From Polaromonas sp. YR568 (lineage in GTDB: Bacteria > Pseudomonadota > Gammaproteobacteria > Burkholderiales > Burkholderiaceae_C), in the NCBI GenBank assembly GCA_945878995.1, contig CAMCUN010000014.1:1-61429 (forward strand): a stretch of 61,429 nt of DNA. The letters are read 5' to 3'. Of the stretch, positions 8,913 through 17,885 are shown piece after piece. The stretch's first letter is position 1. Every line of letters starts with the position of its first letter. Made by a program: the position numbers and the translations under genes. The notes below the pieces were generated by a model. It searched no databases. It was given only the letters and a program-made list of their open reading frames with translations, and was not told the origin of the DNA.

Positions 8913-9872
8913 ATGAAAATTTTGAAAATGCTGTGCTTGACCCTGGCTGCGCTGGCCTCAGGCGCTGCGATGGCGCAAAGCTACCCCGCCAAGCCGGTGA
9001 AAATCATCGTGCCCTACGCTGCCGGCGGGACCGGTGACATCTTGGCCCGCCTGATCGCCAGCGAGTTGACCAAGCAAACCAGTCAAAGCTTTGTGGTGGA
9101 AAACCGCACCGGCGCCGGCGGCATGATTGGCTACGGGGCGGGTGCCAAGTCTGTTGGCGACGGCTACACCTTGGTGGCCATGGACTCTTCCTACACCATG
9201 TTCCCCGGCTTGTATGGCGAGCGCGTGGACTGGAACATCGAGACCGACCTGGTGCCCGTGAGCATGTACGCCCGCGCCGCTTTTGCTTTGGCGGTCAACC
9301 CCAGCAAAAATTACAAGGGCGCAGAAGACCTGATCCGTGCGGCCAAAGACAAGCCCGAGGCGGTGAGTTTCGGCACCCCCGGCTTGGGCACCTTGCACCA
9401 TGTGTTCACCTCGCAACTGCTGGCCACCACCGGCGTGCAAATGACGCACATCCCTTTTCGTGGCGCCAGCGAAGCGCTCAACGCGGTGTTGGGCAACAAC
9501 GTGGACTGGACTTTTGTGGCCATGCCGACCATCTCCGGTCAAATGGGCAATGAGCGCTTGCGCGTGATTGCGGTCACCTCGGAGAGCCGCTCGGCTTTGC
9601 TGCCCAATGTGCCCACGCTGCGCGAGGCCGGCATTGCCATGACGGTGGCCAACTGGTTTGGCCTGGGCACGCCCAAAGGCACGCCCCCGGATGTGGTGGC
9701 TTTTTTGCATAAAAACGTGGTCGACGCGCTCAAATCCCCAGAGGTGGCCGCCCGCATGAAAGCCATGGGCGCGGAGGTGGTGGGCAACAACCCCACTGAA
9801 TTTGCCGCTGTGATGCGCTCAGACCTGCGGACATGGACCAAGGTGATCAAGGACGCAGGCATCAAGAACTGA
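8913..9872 (+). CDS. TctC/Bug-type periplasmic solute-binding protein
   Basis: The 319-residue product is a periplasmic binding protein of the tripartite tricarboxylate transporter (Bug) family, which is greatly expanded in Burkholderiales. It has a signal peptide (residues 1-21, cleavage after AMA), then YPAKPVKIIVPYAAGGTGD, the family's ligand-loop signature, and PFRGASEALNAVLGN further on. The ATG at 8913 is preceded by CAGGAGA at 8901-8907. No TctA/TctB membrane genes are nearby, which is common for orphan Bug proteins. The ligand is probably a carboxylate handled by the adjacent MmgE/PrpD protein, which is inference. Confidence 0.93.
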   Translation: MKILKMLCLTLAALASGAAMAQSYPAKPVKIIVPYAAGGTGDILARLIASELTKQTSQSFVVENRTGAGGMIGYGAGAKSVGDGYTLVAMDSSYTMFPGLYGERVDWNIETDLVPVSMYARAAFALAVNPSKNYKGAEDLIRAAKDKPEAVSFGTPGLGTLHHVFTSQLLATTGVQMTHIPFRGASEALNAVLGNNVDWTFVAMPTISGQMGNERLRVIAVTSESRSALLPNVPTLREAGIAMTVANWFGLGTPKGTPPDVVAFLHKNVVDALKSPEVAARMKAMGAEVVGNNPTEFAAVMRSDLRTWTKVIKDAGIKN

Positions 9873-9882
9873 GGCTGCGGGT

Positions 9883-10662
9883 TCATGACTGCCTAAAACA
9901 TCCGGCCATGGACAACTGCGCCGCCGCGGCTTTGACCAAGTCCACGGCTTGTTGTGTCTTTTGGGGCTGGCGGCGCGAATCTGGCATGGCCAGACCCACG
10001 CAGCCCAACAAGGTGTCATTGGCGCCTATCACGGGCGCAGCAATGGCGTGCGAGCCTTCATGGCGCTGACCGTCAGACAGCGCATACCCGGCCTGCCGAA
10101 TCTCGCTCAAGATGGCCCAAAATGTGGCCCAGTTGGGCAAGACTTGTACACCCTCGGCGCTGCTTTTTTCTCGCTCAAAGATCGCGCGCACTTGGTCCTC
10201 GGGCAAGCTCGCTGCCATGGCCCGACCCGATGCGCCCCACAGCAAAGAGTAAGTGGTGTTGCCGCGCAGCACATATTGAATGGCATGGTGAGACTGCAGC
10301 ATGGAGACAAAGCGCATGCGGCCCGTCTCTTTGAGGTAGGCGCCGTAAAAAGCCGACTCGCCGCTGCGCTCGACCAAGCCATTAAGCACCGCCTGCACAC
10401 TGGATGTGAAAGGGCTGGACGCAGCCAGCATGGTGCAGATGCGAAAAAAATCCATGCCCGGGCCATAACTGCCGGTGTCCTCGTGCTGCACCACGTAGCC
10501 CGCTTGCCGCAGCACATTCAAAATGCGGTGGGTGGTGCTGACCGGCAAGTCCAGGGCCTGAGCCAAACGGGTCACCGTCGTGGCCTGGCCCGACTCCACC
10601 AAGCCAAAGAGCACGCGCACGCTGCGCAGCAAGCTGCTGTGAGAGCTGTCGGTTTCATTCAT
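9883..10662 (-). CDS. IclR family transcriptional regulator
   Basis: A 259-residue regulator with an N-terminal winged helix-turn-helix (about 29-48, TVTRLAQALDLPVSTTHRI) and a C-terminal IclR effector domain ending in GCVGLAMPDS. IclR proteins bind small acids and control catabolic genes. It converges on the binding-protein gene (10 bases between stops) and is divergent from the SDR gene at 10775. It therefore probably controls this four-gene catabolic block. The effector is unknown. Confidence 0.92.
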   Translation of the reverse strand: MNETDSSHSSLLRSVRVLFGLVESGQATTVTRLAQALDLPVSTTHRILNVLRQAGYVVQHEDTGSYGPGMDFFRICTMLAASSPFTSSVQAVLNGLVERSGESAFYGAYLKETGRMRFVSMLQSHHAIQYVLRGNTTYSLLWGASGRAMAASLPEDQVRAIFEREKSSAEGVQVLPNWATFWAILSEIRQAGYALSDGQRHEGSHAIAAPVIGANDTLLGCVGLAMPDSRRQPQKTQQAVDLVKAAAAQLSMAGCFRQS

Positions 10663-10774
10663 TAAAAGCCATCCTTGGCGAGTAAAAAATCATCGAGCCA
10701 TTGTGCTACTTTCAAACTGAAACCATCGGCCCAAGCCCTCAGGGCCAAGCCGCACCCAACCAGGAATCAAGGCC

Positions 10775-11563
10775 ATGGAACTCGGACTTCTCAATCAATG
10801 CGTGCTGATCACCGGTGCCTCGCGAGGCATTGGACGGGCTGCGGCCGAATGCTTTGCATCTGAGGGCTGTCGTCTTCGCTTGGTGGCGCGCAACCGTGAC
10901 CACTTGGACGCCACCGTGGCGCACTTGGTCGATCGCTACGGTGCAGATGTGCAAGCCTTGGCCTTGGATTTGCGAGAGCCTGGCAGCGTTGAACAACTCG
11001 ACCGCCTGTGGGGGCACGAGATTGATGTGCTGGTCAACAACGCCGGTGACATGGCCCACGGCAGCTTGGAGCAGATCAATGCACAAGCTTGGCGCACTGC
11101 ATGGGATTTGAAGGTCTACGGCACCATAGACCTGAGCCGCCTGCTCTACGCCCGCATGAAGGCGCGCGCCTCGGGTGTGATGATCAACGTCATTGGCATC
11201 TCGGGCGGAGAGATGGTGGTGCCCAGTTACATCGCAGGGACTGCCGGCAACGCCGCGCTGGACGCTTTTACCCGTGCGCTGGGCGCTGCCGCGCCTGAAC
11301 ATGGCGTTCGCGTGGTGGGCGTGCATCCGGGGCTGGTTGCCACAGACCGTCAAATCACACGTTGGCAACAGCGCGCGCTTGAACAGTTGGGGGATGCTCA
11401 GCGCTGGCCAGAGCTGACGGGCCACCTGCCTTTTGGCCGCATGGCCCAGGCCGACGAGGTCGCCAAAGCCATTGTGTTTCTGGCCAGCCCTGCGGCCTCC
11501 TACATCTCTGGAACCAGCCTGAGCGTTGATGGCGGATTCAGCCAGCGCCATCAAGCGCGCTGA
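10775..11563 (+). CDS. short-chain dehydrogenase/reductase with altered YxxxK
   Basis: A 262-residue Rossmann oxidoreductase. The cofactor loop TGASRGIG is at 13-20 and NNAG at 88-91, and PG (185-186) follows the active site. The position of the catalytic YxxxK reads Y152-I-A-G-T156, so the usual lysine is replaced by threonine. SDR subgroups with YIAG(S/T)AGNAAL exist and may use another base or have another role. The ending (SYISGTSLSVDGG) is typical of the classical family. Divergent from the IclR gene, which probably regulates it. Confidence 0.88.
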   Translation: MELGLLNQCVLITGASRGIGRAAAECFASEGCRLRLVARNRDHLDATVAHLVDRYGADVQALALDLREPGSVEQLDRLWGHEIDVLVNNAGDMAHGSLEQINAQAWRTAWDLKVYGTIDLSRLLYARMKARASGVMINVIGISGGEMVVPSYIAGTAGNAALDAFTRALGAAAPEHGVRVVGVHPGLVATDRQITRWQQRALEQLGDAQRWPELTGHLPFGRMAQADEVAKAIVFLASPAASYISGTSLSVDGGFSQRHQAR

Positions 11564-11593
11564 GCAGAACGCACCCGTCATACCACAGCCGAC

Positions 11594-12658
11594 TTAGCCC
11601 CGTCTGGGCATGCGCCAAGGCAGCATGGCTTGCACCACAGGAGAGACTAGGCGGGGCACGTTGAGGGTTTCGTGAAAGCTCTCTACTTCTGCGCCCAGCA
11701 GCCGGCTTTTGAGCACTGCGCGTTGGTAAAAAGGGGTGTCTTCCAATTGCTGGACCACGCTCACCGGGCCATCGCTGCGCATGCGCCTGGCTATGCGCCA
11801 GGCGGTGTTGGGCAAGCGCTGGTGGCCAGGGGCTTCAAAGGGCTCGATGCGGCCGTCTTTGAAAAAGCGCAGGGCCAACAGGCGTGCTTCTGGGCGGCCG
11901 GGGTCCACGTCGTAGAGCACGGCGGTGCTGCCGTCGGGCAGGGGGGTGCGCGACCAGTCCCATTCAGTGCAGGCGCCGGCCATGGGCTCGTCCCCCTCGT
12001 TGGAGTCAAGGTAGGCCTGGCCGCTCCAGCGCTGGCTCGGCTGCTGCAGGTCTACTTCAATGCGTGCGCTGGGCGCCAGCGGCCCCCAGCGGTGCAGGCC
12101 GCTGGGGTGCAGCGCCGCGCTGAAGTTGAACAACTGCTGAGGATGAACTTTGATGGTGCCGCGAATGCGGCGGGGCAGGGGCAGGGCGACCTCGTTGATG
12201 TCTATCACCAGGGCCTGGCCGTCCCAGCGCAGCTGGCTGGGGCCTATGGTGAACTGCGTCTCGTCGCGGTGGCAGTGGCGGGCGCCGCGCTCGGTCATGG
12301 ACCAGCGGCGGGCCGAGCGGCTGTACAGCGCCACATTGAGCGCGCAGTGGTTGTCGGGGTTCACCGTCTGACCGCCGCGCAAGGCCCAGGCGTAATAGGG
12401 CGAGAACACGCTGCCCACAAAGGCGATGATGGACAGGCCCCACTGACCGTCGTCGCTCAGCGCATCGACATACCACCAGAGGTAGCCGCCAGAGGGGACC
12501 GCCTGGTCAAAGCGGGGCTGGCCAGCAGGGCCGCGGCCGCCTGTTGCCCCGACATCGCCGCCATGGGCACCCCCGGCCCCGGGTGCACGCTGCCCCCCGC
12601 CAGGAACAGCCCTTGAATAGGCGTGACTGCGCCCGGCCGCTCGAAGGCCGACATCCAA
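11594..12658 (-). CDS. crtC: carotenoid 1,2-hydratase (hydroxyneurosporene synthase); start unresolved
   Basis: CrtC adds water across the terminal double bond of neurosporene and related carotenoids in the spheroidene pathway. Family sequence begins at about 12514 with RFDQAVPSGGYLWWYVD and continues through IIAFVGSVFSPYYAWALR to the stop. The start is a problem. No ATG, GTG, TTG or CTG lies in frame between 12655 and the conserved N-terminus. The nearest start codon is TTG at 12658, which would give 354 residues with about 48 extra ones and a 202-base overlap with the end of crtD. A frameshift from crtD or a rare start codon are alternatives. Transcribed with crtA and crtD. Confidence 0.85.
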   Translation of the reverse strand: MDVGLRAAGRSHAYSRAVPGGGQRAPGAGGAHGGDVGATGGRGPAGQPRFDQAVPSGGYLWWYVDALSDDGQWGLSIIAFVGSVFSPYYAWALRGGQTVNPDNHCALNVALYSRSARRWSMTERGARHCHRDETQFTIGPSQLRWDGQALVIDINEVALPLPRRIRGTIKVHPQQLFNFSAALHPSGLHRWGPLAPSARIEVDLQQPSQRWSGQAYLDSNEGDEPMAGACTEWDWSRTPLPDGSTAVLYDVDPGRPEARLLALRFFKDGRIEPFEAPGHQRLPNTAWRIARRMRSDGPVSVVQQLEDTPFYQRAVLKSRLLGAEVESFHETLNVPRLVSPVVQAMLPWRMPRRG

Positions 12659-13995
12659 CCGTGGGTCGCCTGGCCGTACAGCGCTCCCCCCGTGGCTGGA
12701 AAGCGCTGGTGAAAGTCCCGGGGGTCGGTGCGCAGGTGCGACGCCGGCTGCAAGGACAGCTTCAGGCCGCAACGGGCCACCATTGAAAAGCTCGTTTGCT
12801 CGCATAGGTCTAGGGCTTGTGGGGTGAGGGTGGAGCCGTCGCCCACTGCCGGGGCATTGACCAGGCAAAGCAAGCGCTCAGGCTGGCCAGCGGCCACACT
12901 GGCGCCCGTGCCCCGGTCTTGGGCGCAGATGTAAACCGTGGGACGGCGAGGCAGGCGTTGGGCCCTGAAAATGTCGTTGAATTCGCTGGCGTAGTCGCTG
13001 GTGAAAAACACGTTGTGCCGGTCCAGCGTCACACCTTCGGTGGGCGTGTGCATGGACCAAGTGACGGCCGACAGCGAGCGCGGGCTGGCTTTGCGCGGTG
13101 CAGCCGCGCGGGCCTGGGGGCCAAGCAAGCCTTCCCGCAAGGCCGCCACGTCGCCGTTGAAGACCACGCTGTCAGCGAACAATTCTTCGCCGTTGGCCAA
13201 GCGCACGCCTCGCACCTGAGGGCCGTGCACCAAAATATCCTGGCAGGCTTGGCCGTACTTGAACACCGCGCCGCGCGCTTGCGCCAGCCGCTCAAGACAC
13301 CGCGCCAGCGCATGCATGCCGCCGTGGACAGACCACACGCCATTGAGCTCCACCTGCGCAATCAGCATCAGCGTGGCCGGTGCCTGCCAGGGCGAGGAGC
13401 CGCAGTAGGTGGCGTAGCGGCCAAAGAGCTGCTGCAAGCGAGGGTCCTTGAAGTGCTGGCCCAGGCTGTGCCACAGGCTGCGAAAAGGCCCCAGCTCGGT
13501 GAGCACACCCAGGCCCCGAGCGCCCAAGCGCGAGGGCATGCCCATCAGCGTGGGGGCGGTGGATCGGATAAAAGGGCCTTCGAGTGCCTCGTAGACGCGT
13601 TTGGCCGTGGCGCAAAAACCGGCAAAGCGGTCGGCCTCGGCCGGGCTTGAAAACTCACGCACGGCCGCGATCGACTGGGCCAAGTCGGCGTGCAGGTCCA
13701 GGCGTGAGCCGTCTTCCCAAAAATGACGCGCCAAGACGGGCAGCGGGCTGATCTGCAGCTCGCTTTCCAAAGACGTGCCTACCGATTCAAAAATCTGGTC
13801 AAACACCCAGCGCATAGTGAAGACCGTGGGGCCGCTGTCAATCGCAGCGCCCCCCACATGGCGCTGGTGAACCTTGCCGCCAGGGCTGTGGCCAGCTTCG
13901 ACCACCGTCACGTCCAGGCCCTGGTGGGCCAGTTGCAGCGCACTGACCAGCCCGCCCATGCCCGCACCCACCACCACCACGCGGTGTGCGCTCAT
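12457..13995 (-). CDS. crtD: hydroxyneurosporene desaturase
   Basis: CrtD is an FAD-dependent desaturase that introduces the 3,4 double bond of 1-hydroxycarotenoids. The 512-residue protein has VVVVGAGMGGLVSALQLA near the N-terminus (GxGxxG at 10-15), PGGKVHQRHVGGAAIDSGPT, and the C-terminal signature HPGPGVPMAAMSG. The ATG at 13995 (MSAHRVVVVG) is chosen because it overlaps the crtA stop as ATGA and gives a normal N-terminus; the frame remains open upstream inside crtA. Sequence resembles CrtI paralogues, but the operon position with crtA and crtC supports CrtD. Confidence 0.93.
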   Translation of the reverse strand: MSAHRVVVVGAGMGGLVSALQLAHQGLDVTVVEAGHSPGGKVHQRHVGGAAIDSGPTVFTMRWVFDQIFESVGTSLESELQISPLPVLARHFWEDGSRLDLHADLAQSIAAVREFSSPAEADRFAGFCATAKRVYEALEGPFIRSTAPTLMGMPSRLGARGLGVLTELGPFRSLWHSLGQHFKDPRLQQLFGRYATYCGSSPWQAPATLMLIAQVELNGVWSVHGGMHALARCLERLAQARGAVFKYGQACQDILVHGPQVRGVRLANGEELFADSVVFNGDVAALREGLLGPQARAAAPRKASPRSLSAVTWSMHTPTEGVTLDRHNVFFTSDYASEFNDIFRAQRLPRRPTVYICAQDRGTGASVAAGQPERLLCLVNAPAVGDGSTLTPQALDLCEQTSFSMVARCGLKLSLQPASHLRTDPRDFHQRFPATGGALYGQATHGWMSAFERPGAVTPIQGLFLAGGSVHPGPGVPMAAMSGQQAAAALLASPALTRRSPLAATSGGMSMR

Positions 13996-14753
13996 GAGGC
14001 CAAGGCCACGCCCTGGCGCCCGGGTTGCTGCCACAGACCTTCTTGCTGCATCACCCGCATGCGCACAAACAAAGACTCGGCAAAAAAGTCGTTTTTATAG
14101 GCCGCCTCCAGCGCCGTTTGGTGCGCGCCGCCGTGGGCATAAGCCAGCATGGAAGGCGTGTTATTCCACAGGCTAAAGGTGCATTGGCGCAGCAGTGGGG
14201 CCTCGCCAAGACCAATGGCCAAGGTGCAGCCGGGTGCGTTTTCTAAATCGGTTTGGGCCGAAGGCGCAAAGCGCCAAAAAGCCATGGCCTTGGCCGGTCG
14301 GATGGTGGCCCGTGTGATCACGGCCAAGGGGCCTTGACCGCTGTTGTCGAGTTTGTGCTCAAAATCACTGAGACTTTGGCTGGGCGTGTTGGCCCAAAGG
14401 AGGCCGTCCCAGGCGCCGCGGACCGAGTCCACGCACATGAGACCGGCCCAAAACTGGCGCGCTCTTTCTTTGTAGGCCACGGTCTGCGGCCCCTGCAAAA
14501 AAGCCTGGGCGCTGTCTGCGCAGTCAAACACCGCGATCAGGCCCTGGTGAGACGCGCTGGGACGGATGCTGAAGCCGCCTTGGTGGCCGCTGCCCATGAC
14601 CTTGGCAAAACGCAGACCGGGCACCTGCTGCAAGCCGGCTTGTCCGTGCACCAGCCGCAGCCAGCCCCAGCCTTTGTGCTTGGGAAGGTACTCCACCAAA
14701 AGAACAACGACCACCCCCTGGATGGTCGTGAAGCCTGCGTCTTTGGAGAGCAT
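13992..14753 (-). CDS. crtA: spheroidene monooxygenase
   Basis: CrtA oxidises spheroidene to spheroidenone with oxygen, colouring aerobic cells red. The 253-residue product has the family's start (VVVVLLVEYLPKHKGWGWLR), HQGLIAVFD and the pattern RPAKAMAFWRFAP. The ATG at 14753 (MLSKDAGF) is preferred over a GTG at 14786, which adds 11 non-conserved residues; neither has a clear ribosome-binding site. It follows pufC on the same strand by 61 bases, giving pufBALMC-crtADC, an order known from Rubrivivax-like clusters. Confidence 0.9.
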   Translation of the reverse strand: MLSKDAGFTTIQGVVVVLLVEYLPKHKGWGWLRLVHGQAGLQQVPGLRFAKVMGSGHQGGFSIRPSASHQGLIAVFDCADSAQAFLQGPQTVAYKERARQFWAGLMCVDSVRGAWDGLLWANTPSQSLSDFEHKLDNSGQGPLAVITRATIRPAKAMAFWRFAPSAQTDLENAPGCTLAIGLGEAPLLRQCTFSLWNNTPSMLAYAHGGAHQTALEAAYKNDFFAESLFVRMRVMQQEGLWQQPGRQGVALAS

Positions 14754-14814
14754 GGAGGTGCCTGGCCGGTGTTCCTCACCGGCCACAAGGCCTGTGAGGT
14801 CCAGGGGCGCCGGT

Positions 14815-15909
14815 TTATTTCTTATCGTTGGCAGGCAGTGCCGCAGCTACTTTGGCCACATCCGTGTCCGTCATTGCCGCCTTGGGGTCAGAAGACTTGC
14901 GACCGAGTTCGGGGTGGTCTTTGAGCATGGCCGCGCCGTTCAAAGGCTTGTAAGCGCCTTGGTGGCAGGTAGCGCAGTTCAGCTTGGCTACATCGCCGAG
15001 CTCACCCTTGCGCTGCGCCGGAAAGACGGGGGTCAGGGGCTCCAGGTACTCCAGGTTCAACTCGCGAGCCATGCGAATGCCGTGCCACGCTGTCACACGC
15101 TGTGGCGGGCCACCTTCCCAGGTCGCAAAAGAGCGGGAGTTGTGGCAATAGGTGCAGCTCACGCCCAGGGACTGCGACATGTGCGTCATCAGCCCATAGG
15201 TCCATTCGGCTTGCTTGGTCGATTGGCGGTTGCCACTGGGCAAAGCCGTGGGGCCGTTGACACGAATGTTTTGAGCTTCGAGCAAGAAGGGGGTGAACGG
15301 ATCGTTGGGCAGCGACGACAGGTTGACCACCGGGGACGGGTCATTTTGTCCCGCTTTGTCGCCCATGAAGTTGCTGCCGTAAGGCTGCTCAGCAGACTTG
15401 AACCACACCGCTTGCGGCACAGGCTGGCCGCGGTGACAGGTGTAGCAAGTCACGCCGGTGTCGGCCACATGGCTCTTCCAGTCGCTGTTGATGTGCTGGG
15501 TCATCTCTGTCATGCGGCGGGCCACCACCTTGGTGTACTTGCCGTCATCGGCAAAGTTGGCCGCGTTGTGGCAGTAAGTGCAGCCTTGTTCAGGCGCGAT
15601 CCAGTTGGTCATGGCGACCATCAGGCGGTTGAATTCGCCCACGCTGAGGTCGCCCAGCACCTTCACGTTTTGGTATACCTGCCCAGCTTTGGGGCCTTCA
15701 GTGGACGCCGCCGGTTGCACGGCAGGTGGCTGGTTCAAAGCCGTCTTTTCCTCTAGCAAGCGGGGGTTGTAGACCTGCGCCATGCCCGTGCCACGAAAGC
15801 CGTGCTGCACGCTGTCAACAGGCGGTCGCTCACAGGCCGACAACAGCACCAAGCCAGCCAGGCCGGTCAGCTTCAGACCGCGCGCTATCCAATTCGAGAG
15901 TTGTTTCAT
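14815..15909 (-). CDS. pufC: reaction-centre tetrahaem cytochrome c subunit
   Basis: PufC is the periplasmic tetrahaem cytochrome that re-reduces the photo-oxidised special pair. The 364-residue precursor has a lipoprotein signal (LLSAC, lipidated Cys26) and four CxxCH haem sites: CTYCH 110-114, CYTCH 155-159, CTYCH 252-256 and CATCH 312-316. Length is normal. Its ATG overlaps the pufM stop. Haem attachment needs the Ccm system encoded at 26106-33213. Confidence 0.97.
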   Translation of the reverse strand: MKQLSNWIARGLKLTGLAGLVLLSACERPPVDSVQHGFRGTGMAQVYNPRLLEEKTALNQPPAVQPAASTEGPKAGQVYQNVKVLGDLSVGEFNRLMVAMTNWIAPEQGCTYCHNAANFADDGKYTKVVARRMTEMTQHINSDWKSHVADTGVTCYTCHRGQPVPQAVWFKSAEQPYGSNFMGDKAGQNDPSPVVNLSSLPNDPFTPFLLEAQNIRVNGPTALPSGNRQSTKQAEWTYGLMTHMSQSLGVSCTYCHNSRSFATWEGGPPQRVTAWHGIRMARELNLEYLEPLTPVFPAQRKGELGDVAKLNCATCHQGAYKPLNGAAMLKDHPELGRKSSDPKAAMTDTDVAKVAAALPANDKK

Positions 15910-16886
15910 TATTTAACTCCAAGGCTCAGTGCGGGATCGATCACGGCCGGGAAGACATCAGGGTATGGGGGGGCCACGCCGTGTTTGACGGCCCACAGAA
16001 ACCAGTTGTCCACCACGGTGCCGGTCAGCAAGATGCCGATGCCGCCAGTCAGCGGGCACAGCACTGCAAACCACCAGGCCCAGCGGTGAATCGATTCCAT
16101 GGTGGCGTTAAAGCCCATGGTCCAGCGCCAAAAGAGGGCTGCGCGCTCCGAGGCCGTGCCACGGTCCACGATTTGCTCAATTTCGCGCTCGCCGCCAAAC
16201 TGGCTGACCGCCAAAATGGTTGCGCCGTGCATGGCAAACAGCAAGGTGGCGCCGTAGAGGAAGGCAATCGAAAGCGCATGGAAGGGGTTGTAGAACAAGT
16301 TGCCGTAGCGCAGCGAGAAAGCCGCCGTCCAGTCCAGGTGCGGGAAGATGCCAAATGGCACAGCCTCACCCCACGAGCCCATGAGCACAGGCCGAAACAG
16401 GCCCAGCACCAGGAACAGCCAAATCGCGGCTGCAAAAGCCCAGGCCACATGCGTGCCCATGCCCAGCTCTCTGGCCCGCCGGTAGATGCGTGCCCACCAA
16501 AGCAGGATGGAGATGGTCAGAAATAGACCTGCAATTTGCCACCAACCACCTTGGTTGAGCGGCGCCAGCGCCAGGCCATTGCCTGGGGCCGGTGGCTCCA
16601 AGGCCAGCCAAAACAGCTGGCGTATGAACTGGATCGGGTCGTAATTGACCGAGGCCAGCATGTTCAGGCCGATGATGTTGAAGGCCAGCGTGCCGAAAAT
16701 CAGCGATGCCAGACCCAAACCGCCCAGGTAAATGGGGCCAATCTGGGCGTTGCCCAGTTTGCCCAACAGGTAAGACAGGCCAGGCTTGTCACCGGTGCGA
16801 GGACTGTTGCCGTGGCCGAGTGGCACGCCGTGGTGCAGCGGGCCCGTGGCCTGCACCACGGTAAATAGGTTTTCGTATTGAGCCAT
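15909..16886 (-). CDS. pufM: photosynthetic reaction centre M subunit
   Basis: PufM with PufL forms the pigment-binding core of the type-2 reaction centre. The 325-residue protein has five membrane helices and conserved sequence including the special-pair region ([13 protein letters not shown]) and the quinone/iron site ([11 protein letters not shown] and [16 protein letters not shown]). It starts MAQYENLFT and sits 15 bases downstream of pufL. Full length, no disruption. Confidence 0.98.
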   Translation of the reverse strand: MAQYENLFTVVQATGPLHHGVPLGHGNSPRTGDKPGLSYLLGKLGNAQIGPIYLGGLGLASLIFGTLAFNIIGLNMLASVNYDPIQFIRQLFWLALEPPAPGNGLALAPLNQGGWWQIAGLFLTISILLWWARIYRRARELGMGTHVAWAFAAAIWLFLVLGLFRPVLMGSWGEAVPFGIFPHLDWTAAFSLRYGNLFYNPFHALSIAFLYGATLLFAMHGATILAVSQFGGEREIEQIVDRGTASERAALFWRWTMGFNATMESIHRWAWWFAVLCPLTGGIGILLTGTVVDNWFLWAVKHGVAPPYPDVFPAVIDPALSLGVK

Positions 16887-16901
16887 GTTGTTTGCTCCTG
16901 C

Positions 16902-17741
16902 TTATTTAAGAGGCCACTGTGCCCAGATAGGCATGTTCAGCCACCAACCCCACCACTCGGGCCAGCCGCGGCTCCAGAAGGGGCCGCTGATCACAATGCA
17001 CAAGGCACTGAACAGCACTGCCGCCAAGGCCAAGAACAGGCCCACACGGTGAATGCCCAGAGTGCCTACCGAGTAGCCAATGATGTCGCGGAAAAAGGTG
17101 TCTTCATGCTCGGGGGTCTTGACCACTTGGCCTGCGCCGGGGTTGGTGGCCGACAGCACCAAAGCGCCGTGCAGTGACAAGGCCAGTACGGTGGCAAAGA
17201 AAAAGGTCACCGCCAGCATGTGAGCCGGGTTGTAGTGAAAATGCAGGTATTGGTAACCCACGTTGGAGACCCAGTCCAGGTGGCTGAAAATTCCATAAGG
17301 AAAGCCATGGCCCCAGGCGCCCATGAGCACGGGGCGGATCACCACCAACGTGACGTAGGCAAAAATGGCCACACCAAAGGCTGCTGGCACGTGGTAGCCC
17401 ATGCCGAGCTTTCGGCAAATTTCTACCTCTCGCATCATCCACGACACAAAGGCGCCTATGGCGCAGACCGTGATGAACTGCCACAGGCCACCTTCCATCA
17501 TGGGCGCCAAGCTCAGGCCGTAGGACAAATCGGGCGGCGCGATGTTGATCTGCCAAAGGTTCCAGGTCGGCCCTTGAGAGGCGCCCCAGAGGATGAGGGC
17601 TGTGCCCAACAGCGCGAAAAACGCTGTAGTGACACCAAAAAACCCCACGTAAAAAGGTCCGATCCAAAAGTCGAACAAATCACCGCCAAGGAGGGTCCCA
17701 CCCCGGACTCGGTATTTTTTTTCAAAGCTGAGCATCGCCAT
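16902..17741 (-). CDS. pufL: photosynthetic reaction centre L subunit
   Basis: PufL is the second core subunit of the type-2 reaction centre and binds bacteriochlorophylls, bacteriopheophytin and the secondary quinone. The 279-residue protein opens with [17 protein letters not shown], has five membrane helices, and carries [19 protein letters not shown] and [13 protein letters not shown] histidine regions. The 144-base gap from pufA holds two strong stem-loops, expected to set the different stabilities of the LH1 and reaction-centre parts of the message. Confidence 0.98.
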   Translation of the reverse strand: MAMLSFEKKYRVRGGTLLGGDLFDFWIGPFYVGFFGVTTAFFALLGTALILWGASQGPTWNLWQINIAPPDLSYGLSLAPMMEGGLWQFITVCAIGAFVSWMMREVEICRKLGMGYHVPAAFGVAIFAYVTLVVIRPVLMGAWGHGFPYGIFSHLDWVSNVGYQYLHFHYNPAHMLAVTFFFATVLALSLHGALVLSATNPGAGQVVKTPEHEDTFFRDIIGYSVGTLGIHRVGLFLALAAVLFSALCIVISGPFWSRGWPEWWGWWLNMPIWAQWPLK

Positions 17742-17796
17742 GATGAGGCTCTCCTGTCAATGCGGTGTAGAACGCCGTATCTAAAAAATTAGGGGC

Positions 17797-17820
17797 TCCA
17801 GCCTTGTTGCCAAGGCTGGA
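17797..17820 (-). promoter_or_regulatory. pufA-pufL intercistronic stem-loop 2
   Basis: A perfect 10-bp stem with a four-base loop: TCCAGCCTTG, TTGC, CAAGGCTGGA. It lies about 55 bases before the pufL start. Hairpins here are known in Rhodobacter to protect the upstream pufBA segment from 3' decay. Confidence 0.7.
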
Positions 17821-17828
17821 CCCAGGGT

Positions 17829-17873
17829 GGGCAGGTGGTGCGCCAGCTCTCAGGCCTGGCGCACCGTCTGCCC
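17829..17873 (-). promoter_or_regulatory. pufA-pufL intercistronic stem-loop 1
   Basis: Inner stem GGTGCGCCAG (17837-17846) pairs with CTGGCGCACC (17856-17865). Outer bases 17829-17834 and 17868-17873 pair further. It begins 13 bases after the pufA stop and is the likely mRNA-stability element for pufB-pufA. No U tract follows, so full termination is not expected. Confidence 0.75.
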
Positions 17874-17885
17874 CGTGCCTGAAGC

